64,000 bases of DNA from Firmicutes bacterium UBA1191 (lineage in GTDB: Bacteria > Bacillota > Clostridia > Peptostreptococcales > Anaerovoracaceae), in the NCBI GenBank assembly GCA_002310095.1, contig DBYH01000007.1:25291-89290 (forward strand), written 5' to 3'. Positions within the stretch are counted from its first letter, which is position 1, and each line of letters starts with the position of its first letter. Shown here piece by piece: positions 51,432 to 60,300 of this stretch. The translations under genes and the position numbers were made by a program. Under the pieces are notes generated by a model, which was not told where the DNA came from, ran no database searches, and saw nothing but the letters and a program-made list of their open reading frames with translations.

Positions 51432-52843
51432 TATATGCCGTATTTCTTGATTTTGTGCTGCAGATTCTGCCTCAGCATGCCCAGTTCCTTGGCCGTTTTC
51501 GACACGTTCCCATCGTTCGCGGTCAGGTGCTGGCGTATGACAGTTTCTTCGATTCCTGCCAGATATTCGGCCAGGGAACCGCCCGTTTCCACGAAATTTC
51601 CGGCAGCCAGATTTCCCGATACCTTCGCGGCTTCATCGCTGCTGTCGCCTATCTCTATGTCCTCCCTAAGAAGCACATGACCCTCGTCCGCCATGGAAAC
51701 GGCGGCCATTATAATATTCTCCAGCTCACGCACGTTGCCCGGATAGTCGTAGTTCATGAGTTTCTCCTCGGCGCCGTCCGAGATCATCCAGATCTCCTTG
51801 CCGAAGCGCTCGTCATATTTCTTCAGGAACGCGTCCACGAGAATCGGTATGTCGTCCTTCCTCTCGCGCAGGGCAGGGATGGAAATGTTGATCGTGCTCA
51901 GTCTGTAGTAGAGGTCCCGCCTGAGGGCTCCCCTCTCGATGAGCTCCGAAGCGGGTTCGTTTATAGTCGCGATTATTCTGACGTCGATCGGTATGTCCTT
52001 TGTTCCTCCCACGCGCCTGACGTACTCCTCCTGAAGGACTCGGAGCAGCTTGCCCTGAAGGCCTATGGGCATGGCGCTGACCTCGTCAAGAAGCAGCGTT
52101 CCGCCGTTGGCCTGCTCGAAAAGTCCCGCCCTGTCAACGGCTCCGGTGAATCCGCCCTTGGCCGTTCCGAAGAGCATGCCCTCCAGAAGACTTTCGGGAA
52201 TCGCCGCGCAGTTCTGTGCCAGGAACGGCCCGTTCTTCCTCAGTCCGTCGTAGTGGATGCTCTGGGCAAAGAGCTCCTTGCCCACGCCGGTTTCTCCGTA
52301 GAGCATGACCGAAGTATCGTTCTGGGACGCCTTCCGGGCGCGCACCAGAGTTTCTTCGAACTTCCTGTTCTCGCCGATTATATCGTTGAAGGTGTACCTG
52401 CGGATGCCTCTCTCCCTGACCGGCCTGCTCTCCGACAGGTCGCTCTGCAGGTCAAGGATCGTGTCGCTCATGTTCTTGATGTCCGTGATGTCACGGGCAA
52501 CCTCCATGGCGGCGATGACTTTGCCGTCGACTATGATAGGCACGGTGGAGTTTACTGTGTTGACCTCCTTGCCGTAGACGTTCAGATAGGTCTGCTGCTG
52601 ATTCTTGGTCGCCTTCCGCTCCTTCAGCGCCCGCATGAGGGTGCTCTCCTCCTCGGGTATGCTGGAGAAGACCTCTCTGAAAGGCTTTCCGATTACGTTC
52701 TTGATGTCGATTTTCTCAAGCTTTGCCATCTCCTCGTTGTAAAGGATCGTGATTCCGTCCGCGTTCACGATATGCATGGCGCCGCCCAGAGCCTCCGCCG
52801 CAGCCCTGAGCAAAGCCTGATATTCCTTTGCGTTCATTGCCAT
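51431..52843 (-). CDS. Sigma-54-dependent activator with PAS domain, probable ornithine-operon regulator
   Basis: 470 residues. A PAS domain (about 20-125; IVNADGITILYNEEMAKLEK) probably senses a metabolite. The AAA+ domain (about 150-390) has Walker A GETGVGKE, a sigma-54 contact loop GGFTGA (usually GAFTGA), Walker B GGTLLLDEV and R-finger region LRRDLYYRL. A Fis-type helix-turn-helix closes the protein (NDGNVSKTAKELGMLRQNLQ). It lies upstream of ord on the same strand, separated by the candidate enhancer sites and the sigma-54 promoter, so it very probably activates the ornithine operon. ATG at 52837, with AAAGGA at better spacing, is an alternative start. Confidence 0.93.
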   Translation of the reverse strand: MAMNAKEYQALLRAAAEALGGAMHIVNADGITILYNEEMAKLEKIDIKNVIGKPFREVFSSIPEEESTLMRALKERKATKNQQQTYLNVYGKEVNTVNSTVPIIVDGKVIAAMEVARDITDIKNMSDTILDLQSDLSESRPVRERGIRRYTFNDIIGENRKFEETLVRARKASQNDTSVMLYGETGVGKELFAQSIHYDGLRKNGPFLAQNCAAIPESLLEGMLFGTAKGGFTGAVDRAGLFEQANGGTLLLDEVSAMPIGLQGKLLRVLQEEYVRRVGGTKDIPIDVRIIATINEPASELIERGALRRDLYYRLSTINISIPALRERKDDIPILVDAFLKKYDERFGKEIWMISDGAEEKLMNYDYPGNVRELENIIMAAVSMADEGHVLLREDIEIGDSSDEAAKVSGNLAAGNFVETGGSLAEYLAGIEETVIRQHLTANDGNVSKTAKELGMLRQNLQHKIKKYGI

Positions 52844-52877
52844 TCCTTTTCATCCTCCTGCCGTTTCCGGCCCCTTG

Positions 52878-52906
52878 ATTATACCATGCGGGCCGGTTAT
52901 ATGCAA
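52878..52906 (-). promoter_or_regulatory. Sigma-A promoter of the activator gene
   Basis: On the reverse strand TTGCAT (52901-52906), 17 bases and TATAAT (52878-52883). AGGAGG lies in the leader. Confidence 0.8.
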
Positions 52907-52917
52907 ATATATTTGCA
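52902..52917. promoter_or_regulatory. Perfect 16-bp palindrome overlapping the activator's -35 box
   Basis: TGCAAATATATTTGCA contains the same 14-base core as the candidate enhancer site at 51395 and covers the -35 hexamer of the activator promoter, a position suited to negative autoregulation. Confidence 0.82.
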
Positions 52918-52997
52918 CGACGCCCCGGGTTGCCTTTGTGTTAAAATATACATAGGCAATAGACGATACAAAAGCAACCCGAGCGGTGTTGAACATC

Positions 52998-53645
52998 ATG
53001 AGAAAGAAGATCATTTTTATCGGCAACAGCATAGTGGCGGGCTACCCCTGGGGCAAAGGCAAGAGCTTCGCAAGCGTCGTCCGCAACGTGCTCAAGGGCG
53101 AGGGTCCCGAAGGTCTCCCCCGTCCTGAATACGCGAAGCAGACAGGCTTCGACATCATAAACAAAGGCATCAACGGCGACACTACTTCCGGCATCGCGGC
53201 CCGTTTCGAACACGATGTCCTGAGCCACAAACCGGACATTGTTTTCTACCTGACCGGAGCCAATGATTTCATCTACAGGGAGGCGACGCCTGACGAGGCC
53301 TTCGCCAATCTGCAGTCTCTGGCGGCCAGGGCCGACGAGGACGGCATCGTGTCAGTGTACATCACTCCGACCCCCGTCGACGCGGGGAAGGCCGGGTACA
53401 TGTGGCTGTCCGGGTGCGGAATTTCCTATGACGCGGTCAACCGGGAACTGGAGTATTTCTCGGAGCTGATCAAAGAATGCGGAAGACCCTACGTGGACAT
53501 GAACCTTCTGTACAGAGATTACATAGAAGAGCTGGGCGATCCCGATCTGGCCTATCTTGACGGCGTCCATCCGACGCCCGCGGGTCACGAATTCATGGCC
53601 GCCTACGTGCTTGAAGCAATAGAAAAGGAGGAGCTTTATAAATGA
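52998..53645 (+). CDS. SGNH/GDSL-type hydrolase
   Basis: 215 residues from the ATG at 52998; a GTG at 52986 is in frame. Block I reads FIGNSIVAG (catalytic Ser in the GNS variant of GDS), block II NKGINGD, block III TGANDFI, and block V DGVHPTPAGHEF with catalytic Asp and His. The family contains esterases and acyl or acetyl hydrolases; no signal peptide is present, so it is probably cytoplasmic. Its stop overlaps the ArsR-type gene start by four bases. It is divergent from the sigma-54 activator. Confidence 0.88.
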   Translation: MRKKIIFIGNSIVAGYPWGKGKSFASVVRNVLKGEGPEGLPRPEYAKQTGFDIINKGINGDTTSGIAARFEHDVLSHKPDIVFYLTGANDFIYREATPDEAFANLQSLAARADEDGIVSVYITPTPVDAGKAGYMWLSGCGISYDAVNRELEYFSELIKECGRPYVDMNLLYRDYIEELGDPDLAYLDGVHPTPAGHEFMAAYVLEAIEKEELYK

Positions 53646-53965
53646 GACTGAGAAAAGAACCGGACAAAATGCAGGAAAAAGAAATCCTTCTCATAGCGCA
53701 GATTTCCGACGCGCTGGCTCACCCTGCGCGCATCAAAATATTCCGTTACATAATGCTGCAGAACAAAAAACGCATACCCGTCTGCAACAAGGATCTTGTC
53801 GAGCAGTTCGGGTATGCGCAGGCTACTATTTCACAGCACGTGAAAAAACTGGCCGACGCAGGGCTGCTTCAGGTGAAGAAGCAGGACCGCTTTTCATATT
53901 ATTATGTGCACCTAGGCACACTCCAGAATTATCTGGACGCCACCCGCAAATTCGAAAACATGTAG
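53642..53965 (+). CDS. ArsR-type winged-helix regulator
   Basis: 107 residues. A winged helix-turn-helix (ISDALAHPARIKIFRYIML, CNKDLVEQFGYAQATISQHV, DRFSYYYVHLGTL) of the ArsR fold. No cysteine-pair metal site typical of metal sensors is visible. Translational coupling to the SGNH hydrolase (ATGA overlap) suggests it regulates that gene. AAAAGGAGG precedes the start inside the upstream gene. Confidence 0.9.
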   Translation: MRLRKEPDKMQEKEILLIAQISDALAHPARIKIFRYIMLQNKKRIPVCNKDLVEQFGYAQATISQHVKKLADAGLLQVKKQDRFSYYYVHLGTLQNYLDATRKFENM

Positions 53966-53987
53966 ACGCGCACGCGTCCGCCCGCGC

Positions 53988-54569
53988 TCATCTGAGCTCG
54001 TCGATTCCCTTATTGGCAAGCTCGTCGGCGCGGTTGTTTTTTTCTGTGATGTATCTGAACTCATCAAGGGAAAAACCGCCGCCGTTCCACTCGCAGAAAC
54101 GGGCGTAGAGATCCATCAGATTCGCGTTTTCACTGTTCAGATTCACGTGCCCTTTGACGCGGAAAAAATCGATGTCATGCCTGTCGAGATAAGGAAGAAG
54201 TTCCTTCCAGAGGTCCTGGTTTTCGACAGGTTTTTTCTGCGAAGTTTTCCATCCGTTAGCCTGCCAGTTTACGTACCATTTCTTTCTGAAACAGTCCATG
54301 AGATAGGCGCTGTCCGAGAAGACCTGTATGCGCTGGCCTTCTTTTTTTATGGCGCGTAAAGCCTCCAGCAGGGCCGTCATCTCCATGCGGTTGTTGGTGG
54401 TATTCGCCTCGCTTCCGTAGAGCTCCTTGCACGCGGTCTGCATGCCTTCACCTTCGCTGCCGCTCTTCACAAACTCAAGGATCGATCCCCATCCGCCCAG
54501 GTTCTCTTCGTTCTGGTTTCCCGCGCAGCCGCCGTCTGTATATATTCTCAGTATTCCATCATTCCTCAT
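53988..54569 (-). CDS. rnhA: Ribonuclease H (type 1)
   Basis: 193 residues. The catalytic carboxylates are in LRIYTDGGCAGN (Asp about 11), NNRMEMTALLEAL (Glu), VFSDSAYLMDC (Asp) and RADELANKG (Asp), with RVKGHV supplying the loop His. It degrades RNA in RNA-DNA hybrids. Two insertions, after the first strand (EFVKSGSEGEGMQTACKELY) and before the last helix, make it longer than the E. coli enzyme (155 residues). It overlaps the end of the histidine kinase gene by 11 bases. Confidence 0.93.
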   Translation of the reverse strand: MRNDGILRIYTDGGCAGNQNEENLGGWGSILEFVKSGSEGEGMQTACKELYGSEANTTNNRMEMTALLEALRAIKKEGQRIQVFSDSAYLMDCFRKKWYVNWQANGWKTSQKKPVENQDLWKELLPYLDRHDIDFFRVKGHVNLNSENANLMDLYARFCEWNGGGFSLDEFRYITEKNNRADELANKGIDELR

Positions 54570-56292
54570 AGTAATTTATTTTTCTTTCCGGCTGGCCTTC
54601 CAGCTCAGGAATGTAGACCTTGAAGCTGGTGCCTTTGCCTTCCTCTGAATCGACTTCCATTCTGCCTTTGTGGTCCTCCGCCGCCTGAAGTGCGATGGCA
54701 AGTCCCAGTCCCGTTCCCGCGCCGGATTCCTTGGTCGTGAAGAACGGATCGAAAATCTTCTCTCTGATCTCGTCAGGAATTCCAGGGCCGTTGTCGGCAA
54801 CCTCGAACATGATGTCCTTGCCGACGCGCTTCGTCGTGACGGTAACTTCGCCGCCCTCCTCGCCCAGGGCCTGGAAGGCATTGATGATCAGGTTCAGTAT
54901 GAGCTGCGAGATCTGAACCTCGTTTCCTTCAATGTACTTGTCCGAGCAGTGCAGGTTTCTGAAGATGTCCACGTTCTTCGGCAATGCCGGCGACGTCACG
55001 TGCAGTACTTTGTTCACCAGATCGTCCGGATTGATCGTCTGGAATTTCATCTCCGTATTCTTCCGCGAGAGTTCCGACAGACGGGAGATGATGTCCTTGG
55101 CCTTGACCGACGCGTTGTAGATCTCCAGAACGTCGTCGTAAGGACCGCCCTCATCCTGCGGCAGCTGCTCCAGAGTCATCATGCTGTAACCCATGATCGG
55201 TGTCAGCAGATTGTTGAACTCGTGGGCGATGCTGGAAGTCAGAGTACCGATGGTCTCCAGTCTCTGATGGTGGGCCAGCTCCTGTGTCTTCCTGTTGAGC
55301 TCCTCCATCTGGGCGTTCTTTTCCTTAAGATCTTCGAGCTCCCTGTCGACCTCGATTATCTCCCGGCGTCCTCTCAGATAGATCAGCAGAGCGATCACGA
55401 GACCGGCCAGCACCAGCGCGAATCCGAGTATGAGTTTCGTCGCCGTTGTTCTCGCCAGCGCCTCGATTACATCATAATCCGACGCCGCTGAGATGGCGAA
55501 GATCCCGTTGTCCAGATTCTCCGCGGGAACTGCCAGGGCTCTCGTCGTGCGCTCCGCATCTTCGGTCTTCTTCTCGTAAGTGATCGCTTCCTCGCTGCTT
55601 CCATTCTGTGCCTCGAGCAGATTCTGCCCTTCCTTTTCGTTTATGTCCGCGGCGTTGGAGGACGTGATTATCTCCCCTTCGTTCTGTCCGTAGAGCGTAC
55701 CTGTCTTTGCTTCAAGAAGCATGACGCTGTCGGCCGCCGCGTTCGTCTGGTGAGCCGCCGTGTAGTAAAGGCTCTCGATATCTATTATCCCGTAGCACGA
55801 TATCCTGTCGTCGATGTCATACCTGAGAGCCAGATATCCGTTGTCCGACGGATCCGTGCAGCTGTAAATATTGCCTTTGAGCTTCCTTCCGATGGAATAC
55901 TGTTTGCCGTCCATGGTGGAGACCTCTATGTCTCCGTTGTCCACCAGGAACATGGCCTCGAAGGAAGTGAAGTTGCTCACGGCCGAATTCTGCATGAGCT
56001 TCTTGAGCTGGGCCGCGCCGCCCTCTTCATCGTGAACGGCAACGTCTTCCGTGAACGTTTCAGAGCCTGTGAACCGGAGCATCTGATTATCGAAACGGTC
56101 GATGGAATCCGCAATATTCCGGTCGCAGCTTGCGATCATGTTCTCGAGCTGGGCGTCCTGATCCTTCTCGATCTGCTCATCGAAACTGTTCGCTGCCATG
56201 GCGACAATAAATATGCCGGCGGCGATAAGCACCGCGGCGACAATCGTTCCGATCAGTTCCTTGCTTTTGTTGTTTTCCAGCAGCTTCTGCAA
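54559..56292 (-). CDS. Membrane sensor histidine kinase (NtrB-like core)
   Basis: 577 residues with a probable TTG start (AAGGAG ten bases upstream). Membrane helices at about 14-34 and 285-308 flank an extracellular sensor domain of some 250 residues. A coiled coil precedes the phosphoacceptor in TSSIAHEFNNLLTPIMGYSM (His about 356) and the ATPase boxes NLIINAFQAL, VADNGPGIP, FDPFFTTK and GAGTGLGLAI. The HEFNN box is of the NtrB type. The divergent neighbour encodes an OmpR-type response regulator, the likely partner. The signal is unknown. Confidence 0.92.
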   Translation of the reverse strand: MQKLLENNKSKELIGTIVAAVLIAAGIFIVAMAANSFDEQIEKDQDAQLENMIASCDRNIADSIDRFDNQMLRFTGSETFTEDVAVHDEEGGAAQLKKLMQNSAVSNFTSFEAMFLVDNGDIEVSTMDGKQYSIGRKLKGNIYSCTDPSDNGYLALRYDIDDRISCYGIIDIESLYYTAAHQTNAAADSVMLLEAKTGTLYGQNEGEIITSSNAADINEKEGQNLLEAQNGSSEEAITYEKKTEDAERTTRALAVPAENLDNGIFAISAASDYDVIEALARTTATKLILGFALVLAGLVIALLIYLRGRREIIEVDRELEDLKEKNAQMEELNRKTQELAHHQRLETIGTLTSSIAHEFNNLLTPIMGYSMMTLEQLPQDEGGPYDDVLEIYNASVKAKDIISRLSELSRKNTEMKFQTINPDDLVNKVLHVTSPALPKNVDIFRNLHCSDKYIEGNEVQISQLILNLIINAFQALGEEGGEVTVTTKRVGKDIMFEVADNGPGIPDEIREKIFDPFFTTKESGAGTGLGLAIALQAAEDHKGRMEVDSEEGKGTSFKVYIPELEGQPERKINYYEE

Positions 56293-56309
56293 AGTCTCTA
56301 CACTCCTTG

Positions 56310-56358
56310 TTGATATATTCCGCCTGATTCATTATAATTATACTAGATATAGTGACAA
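56310..56358. promoter_or_regulatory. Overlapping face-to-face promoters of the two-component pair
   Basis: Forward: TTGATA (56310-56315), 17 bases, TATAAT (56333-56338). Reverse: TTGTCA (56353-56358), 16 bases, TATAAT (56331-56336). The -10 boxes overlap by four bases within ATTATAATTATA, so polymerase can occupy only one at a time and each transcript crosses the other promoter. Confidence 0.78.
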
Positions 56359-56386
56359 AGTTCTATCTGTAAAACAGGAGTTTATT

Positions 56387-57073
56387 ATGGGAAAAGATCT
56401 TGTTCTTGTAGTAGATGACGATCTGGCCGTGCGCACCATGCTCGGCAAGGTCATGACAGGCAACGATTTCGAAGTGATCGAAACGTCGAGCGGCGAGGAG
56501 GCTCTGGCCGCCGTCGAGGAGCACGATTTCGATCTGATTCTTCTCGACATAAACATGCACGGCATGGACGGCTTCGAGGTCATCCACGAGCTCCGCGGCC
56601 GCGGGGAGAATGTTCCGATCATGGTCGTCAGCGGCCGCAAGGCTGACTACGATACTCTGTACGGACTGGATATCGGCGCCGACGAATACATCACCAAGCC
56701 TTTCAATCCGGTGACTCTTGGCGCAAAGGCAAAGGCACTCGTGCGCAGAAGCCGCAGTTCGGTCTCCGACGACAACCCTGTAATTGAGGTCGGTCCGTTC
56801 ACCTATGATACCCACACTCTGCGTTTCTACAAGGACGGCGTTGAGATACCTCTCTCCGCCAAAGAGAACGCCATGGTAAAACTCTTCATCGATAACGTCG
56901 GGCGCATCTTCTCTAAGGACATGATCTACAGCATGATTTGGGGAGAGACTATCATCGACGAAAACGCCATCATGGTATATGTGAACAGGCTCCGCCAGAA
57001 AATCGAGGACGACCCTTCGGACCCTCAGTACATCCAGACGGTAAGGGGCCTCGGGTACAAATTCACCGTTTAA
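56387..57073 (+). CDS. OmpR/PhoB-family response regulator
   Basis: 228 residues. The receiver domain has the acidic pocket VVDDD, the phosphoacceptor Asp in LILLDINMHG (about 53) and Lys in YITKPF (about 104). The C-terminal winged helix (about 130-228) ends with the typical IQTVRGLGYKF. ACAGGAG precedes the ATG at 56387. It probably takes phosphate from the divergently encoded kinase. A terminator follows directly. Confidence 0.94.
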   Translation: MGKDLVLVVDDDLAVRTMLGKVMTGNDFEVIETSSGEEALAAVEEHDFDLILLDINMHGMDGFEVIHELRGRGENVPIMVVSGRKADYDTLYGLDIGADEYITKPFNPVTLGAKAKALVRRSRSSVSDDNPVIEVGPFTYDTHTLRFYKDGVEIPLSAKENAMVKLFIDNVGRIFSKDMIYSMIWGETIIDENAIMVYVNRLRQKIEDDPSDPQYIQTVRGLGYKFTV

Positions 57074-57089
57074 CAGCAGCCAGGCCAAC

Positions 57090-57116
57090 GCAGCCCCTTC
57101 GGGGGGCTGTTTTTTG
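57090..57116 (+). terminator. Terminator of the response regulator gene
   Basis: CAGCCCC, loop TTCG and GGGGGCTG are followed by six T. Confidence 0.92.
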
Positions 57117-57152
57117 TGTTTTTTTTAACACAATTTAACGCTTTCTTAAGAC

Positions 57153-57182
57153 TTGCTTAACCCTATATATATAATGTATAAT
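57153..57182 (+). promoter_or_regulatory. Promoter of the 1848-residue surface protein gene
   Basis: TTGCTT (57153-57158), 18 bases and TATAAT (57177-57182). The expected start is near 57189, giving a leader of about 130 bases. Confidence 0.6.
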
Positions 57183-57188
57183 TCATAA

Positions 57189-57320
57189 GGTTGTTAAATT
57201 TGTAACTAATGAATATCTGCGACACGGCAAGGTGTCGCAAACCTCCGATTATATTCGTTAATTCCAATCTTATTGTTGTGCTACTGGCAACAAAAAAACT
57301 TATAGCGAAAGGAATCAAAT
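57189..57320 (+). promoter_or_regulatory. Structured 5' leader of unknown class
   Basis: A 13-base outer stem (57204-57216 with 57251-57263, one mismatch, one G-U) encloses a perfect eight-base hairpin TGCGACAC/GTGTCGCA with loop GGCAAG, leaving AACCTCCGATT unpaired on the 3' side. A third hairpin (TTGTTG/CAACAA arms, about 57271-57292) follows. CGCAAACCTCCG loosely recalls part of the c-di-GMP-I core, but the rest does not match. AAAGGAA precedes the ATG at 57321. Confidence 0.5.
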
Positions 57321-60300
57321 ATGGGAAAGAAGCATAGGGCCATGAAACGGCTGCTTACCTTCGCGCTTTCGGTTGCTTTAACAGTTACGTTCATACCGAC
57401 GTCGATGTTTTCGTACGCCGCTGATGACAACGCAGCCAAAGCGGCAGAACCGGCAGCAGTCGAAGAATCAGCTGCACCAACAGTAGAAAAAGAGGTGCAG
57501 AAGGAAGAACCGGCCGCTAAGGAAGAGCCGGCCGCGAAAGAAGAGCCGGCTGCCAAGGAAGAGCCGGCTGCCAAGGAAGAGCCGGCCGCGAAAGAAGAGC
57601 CGGCTGCCAAAGAAGAACCGGCAGATGTAAAAGAAGATGTCGTTAAAGAGAAAGACGACACAGAGGCAAAAGAGGACGCCGATACAAAGGACGTTCCTGT
57701 ATTTGTCGAAGTTGTTCCTGTAGGCAGCGCGGAACATCACGTCACTTACGACGGCGAAGAGCATGTTCTGAAGCACACAAGCGAGAATCCTCTGTATGAA
57801 TTCAAGTATTACGTCAACAACAAAGAGGTAAGCGAACGCGATTTCCCTGCAGGCTTCAAAGCAGGAGTTGAAGTCTACCCAATCAAAAAGGGAGACAAGA
57901 CCAGCTCGGATGTGGAGCTTCGAGGCATAGCTGCTGGTAAATACGGAGTGACCTTGAGGTCTACGCTTGAAGGATCCGCAGAGAATTATTATAACGCCCA
58001 GGGCAAACGGGGCTTTAACCTTTATCTGATTATTGACCCGCTCAGAGTCGATGTTACCATCAAAGGCGGCACAGAGGAAATCATATACGATGGTGGGTCG
58101 CACCCACTTGACATGTTTGAGGCCGAATGCAGTAATGACCTCTACGATGTGAGAAACATCAAATTGAAGGATAGTCCAATAGCAGCAAAAGATGCAGACG
58201 TATATGATACAGGAGTCATTCTTGAAGGTTGTCTTGAGAACGGAGATCCGAACTTCAGTGTTCACTTTGAATATGTCAAAGGAACATTCACAATCAAGCC
58301 TGCTCCGCTTACTCTTTATACAGACACCGGCAGAGAAATGGCTCAGCCTGGCAGCGATAAGTTCCTCACACGCGAAAAAGGTTGGGTAGAAGGCCTTGTC
58401 GGAAATGACCGTTTTGCATTCGAAGAGTTTGGCGGCGTTAGTGTGACAAGCCGCCTGTCGCTTGACAAGACAGAAACTGTAACGATTCCAAATGAGGCAA
58501 CAATAGATTGGGGTAAGGTTAATGCTGAGAATTACACTGTTACCCCAGCCTTCGGCACTCTCACAGTTTACGCGCAGGATGAAGTCCAAATAATAATTCG
58601 TGGCGCCAGCAACGAAAAGAAAATCACTTATGATGGCAAAGCCCATGAAATTAATGGTTACAGTATAGATCGTCCGGACAACCCTATTTTCTGCAAGGTT
58701 ATTGACGAATACGATATCAAAGACGTAGTTGTATTTAACGGAACGGCGCATGCGGAAGGGACGGATGCCGGAGAATACAAAATGGGGCTGACGGCAGATC
58801 AGTTCTCTATCAATACTGCAATTCCTAATATCGGAGATTATAAAGTCACATTTGTCATTGAAGATGGTGTGTTGATCATCGGCCGGATACCTCTGACCGT
58901 TACCATAAGCCCAAGAAACGAGACTCATGATTACACCGGCAAGGAAATATCAATGAGAGCGTTCGACTGGGGCTATCGTGGTTCAATGGAGGAAATCGGC
59001 TATACTGAAGATTACATCAAATTCGACGGAGGCAACGTAATCAAGGGAACAAAAGTCGGCGAGTACTCCAAGACTCTGACTCTGAATCAATTCCACAACC
59101 TGAGCAAAAATCACGATGTCACATTCGTGCTGTCTGACGGTCTTATCCTTGAGCCTCGCCCTCACAAAGAGAAAACCGCCAAAAAGGCCACGGCTGAGAT
59201 TGTGAAGGAATATACATCAACCCTCATGATAGTACGCCCTACAGTCATCGTTGAACTCGACGGAAGCCAGTTTGAAACGGCATATGATGGCAAAAAGCAC
59301 ACCCTGAAGGTAGACGCTGAGACCAATAAGGCTTATCTTGACGGGGTCAAGCAGAAGGGCAGCGGCTTTACAGTAAAGTCTGTAACAAACAAAACTGCTT
59401 TCCCATTTGACGAAAGCAAAATCTATCTGAGAAGCGATGTCAATCTGAGCGGCACAGACGTCGGAACTTATAAGGAAAGAGCCTGGACAATGCGTCTCAG
59501 TTACAATGACCCTAATGTTGCCGTTAAGTTCGTTGCTAATTCATCAATGCAGCTCAAGATCAGCAGGCCATCTATTAAGCTTGTGATCGATGACTTCGAG
59601 ACTATATATGACGGCACACCTTTGAATCATGCATTCAACAAGAACTTTACAGCGCACTACGAGGGTCTCCCTGAAGGAGAAGAAGGTCCTGATTATGAGC
59701 TGTATCTTTCAGGTGAATTTCCGGCAGACTATGACGGGACACTTCCTGAAGACGTAGTTGAGCTGAATACGATCGTTGCACAATTCCCTAACGGTGTCGA
59801 CGATTATAATATTGAAGTCGAAGTGGGCAAGTTTACGCTCTACAAGAGATCTGTAACAGTAAAAGTATCCGGCAACAAGGCCAGATATCCTTATATGGAA
59901 GACGAAAAGGGCAACCCTGTAACGCAAGTTGTCAGCGGCTACACAGTGAGCTGTGATGACGAGCATTACGACTGCGAACGGGCGGTCAGGTGGATCGCCA
60001 ATGGTATAAAGCCTCATGCTGAGGGCGACAAAGTCAGAACATACCCAATGAATCTGAAGGCCGAATACTTCGAGAACCAAGACACGCATTACAACGTAAC
60101 CTTCGAAATAGATGACGGTTATATAGAAATCGTTGCTGCTGACCAGCTGATCGAGCTTGGCACGATCAATATCAAGGGTGGCAACTACGAGTATGACGGC
60201 GAGTATCATCCTGCCACATTCGATCATGAAAATGATCAAATAAATGTTGGCGAAACGATTTACACGCTTAAGAGACCGGGCATCACATATTCATCAGATA

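Noticed and set aside
57217..57250. c-di-GMP-I riboswitch
   Set aside because: Only CGCAAACCTCCG resembles the core; the GCACAGGGCAAACC side and receptor helix are missing. Kept as an unclassified structured leader.
57091..57320. AT-rich stretch with TATATATATAATGTATAAT as an origin or att site
   Set aside because: It is explained by the surface protein promoter; no DnaA boxes or direct repeats were seen.
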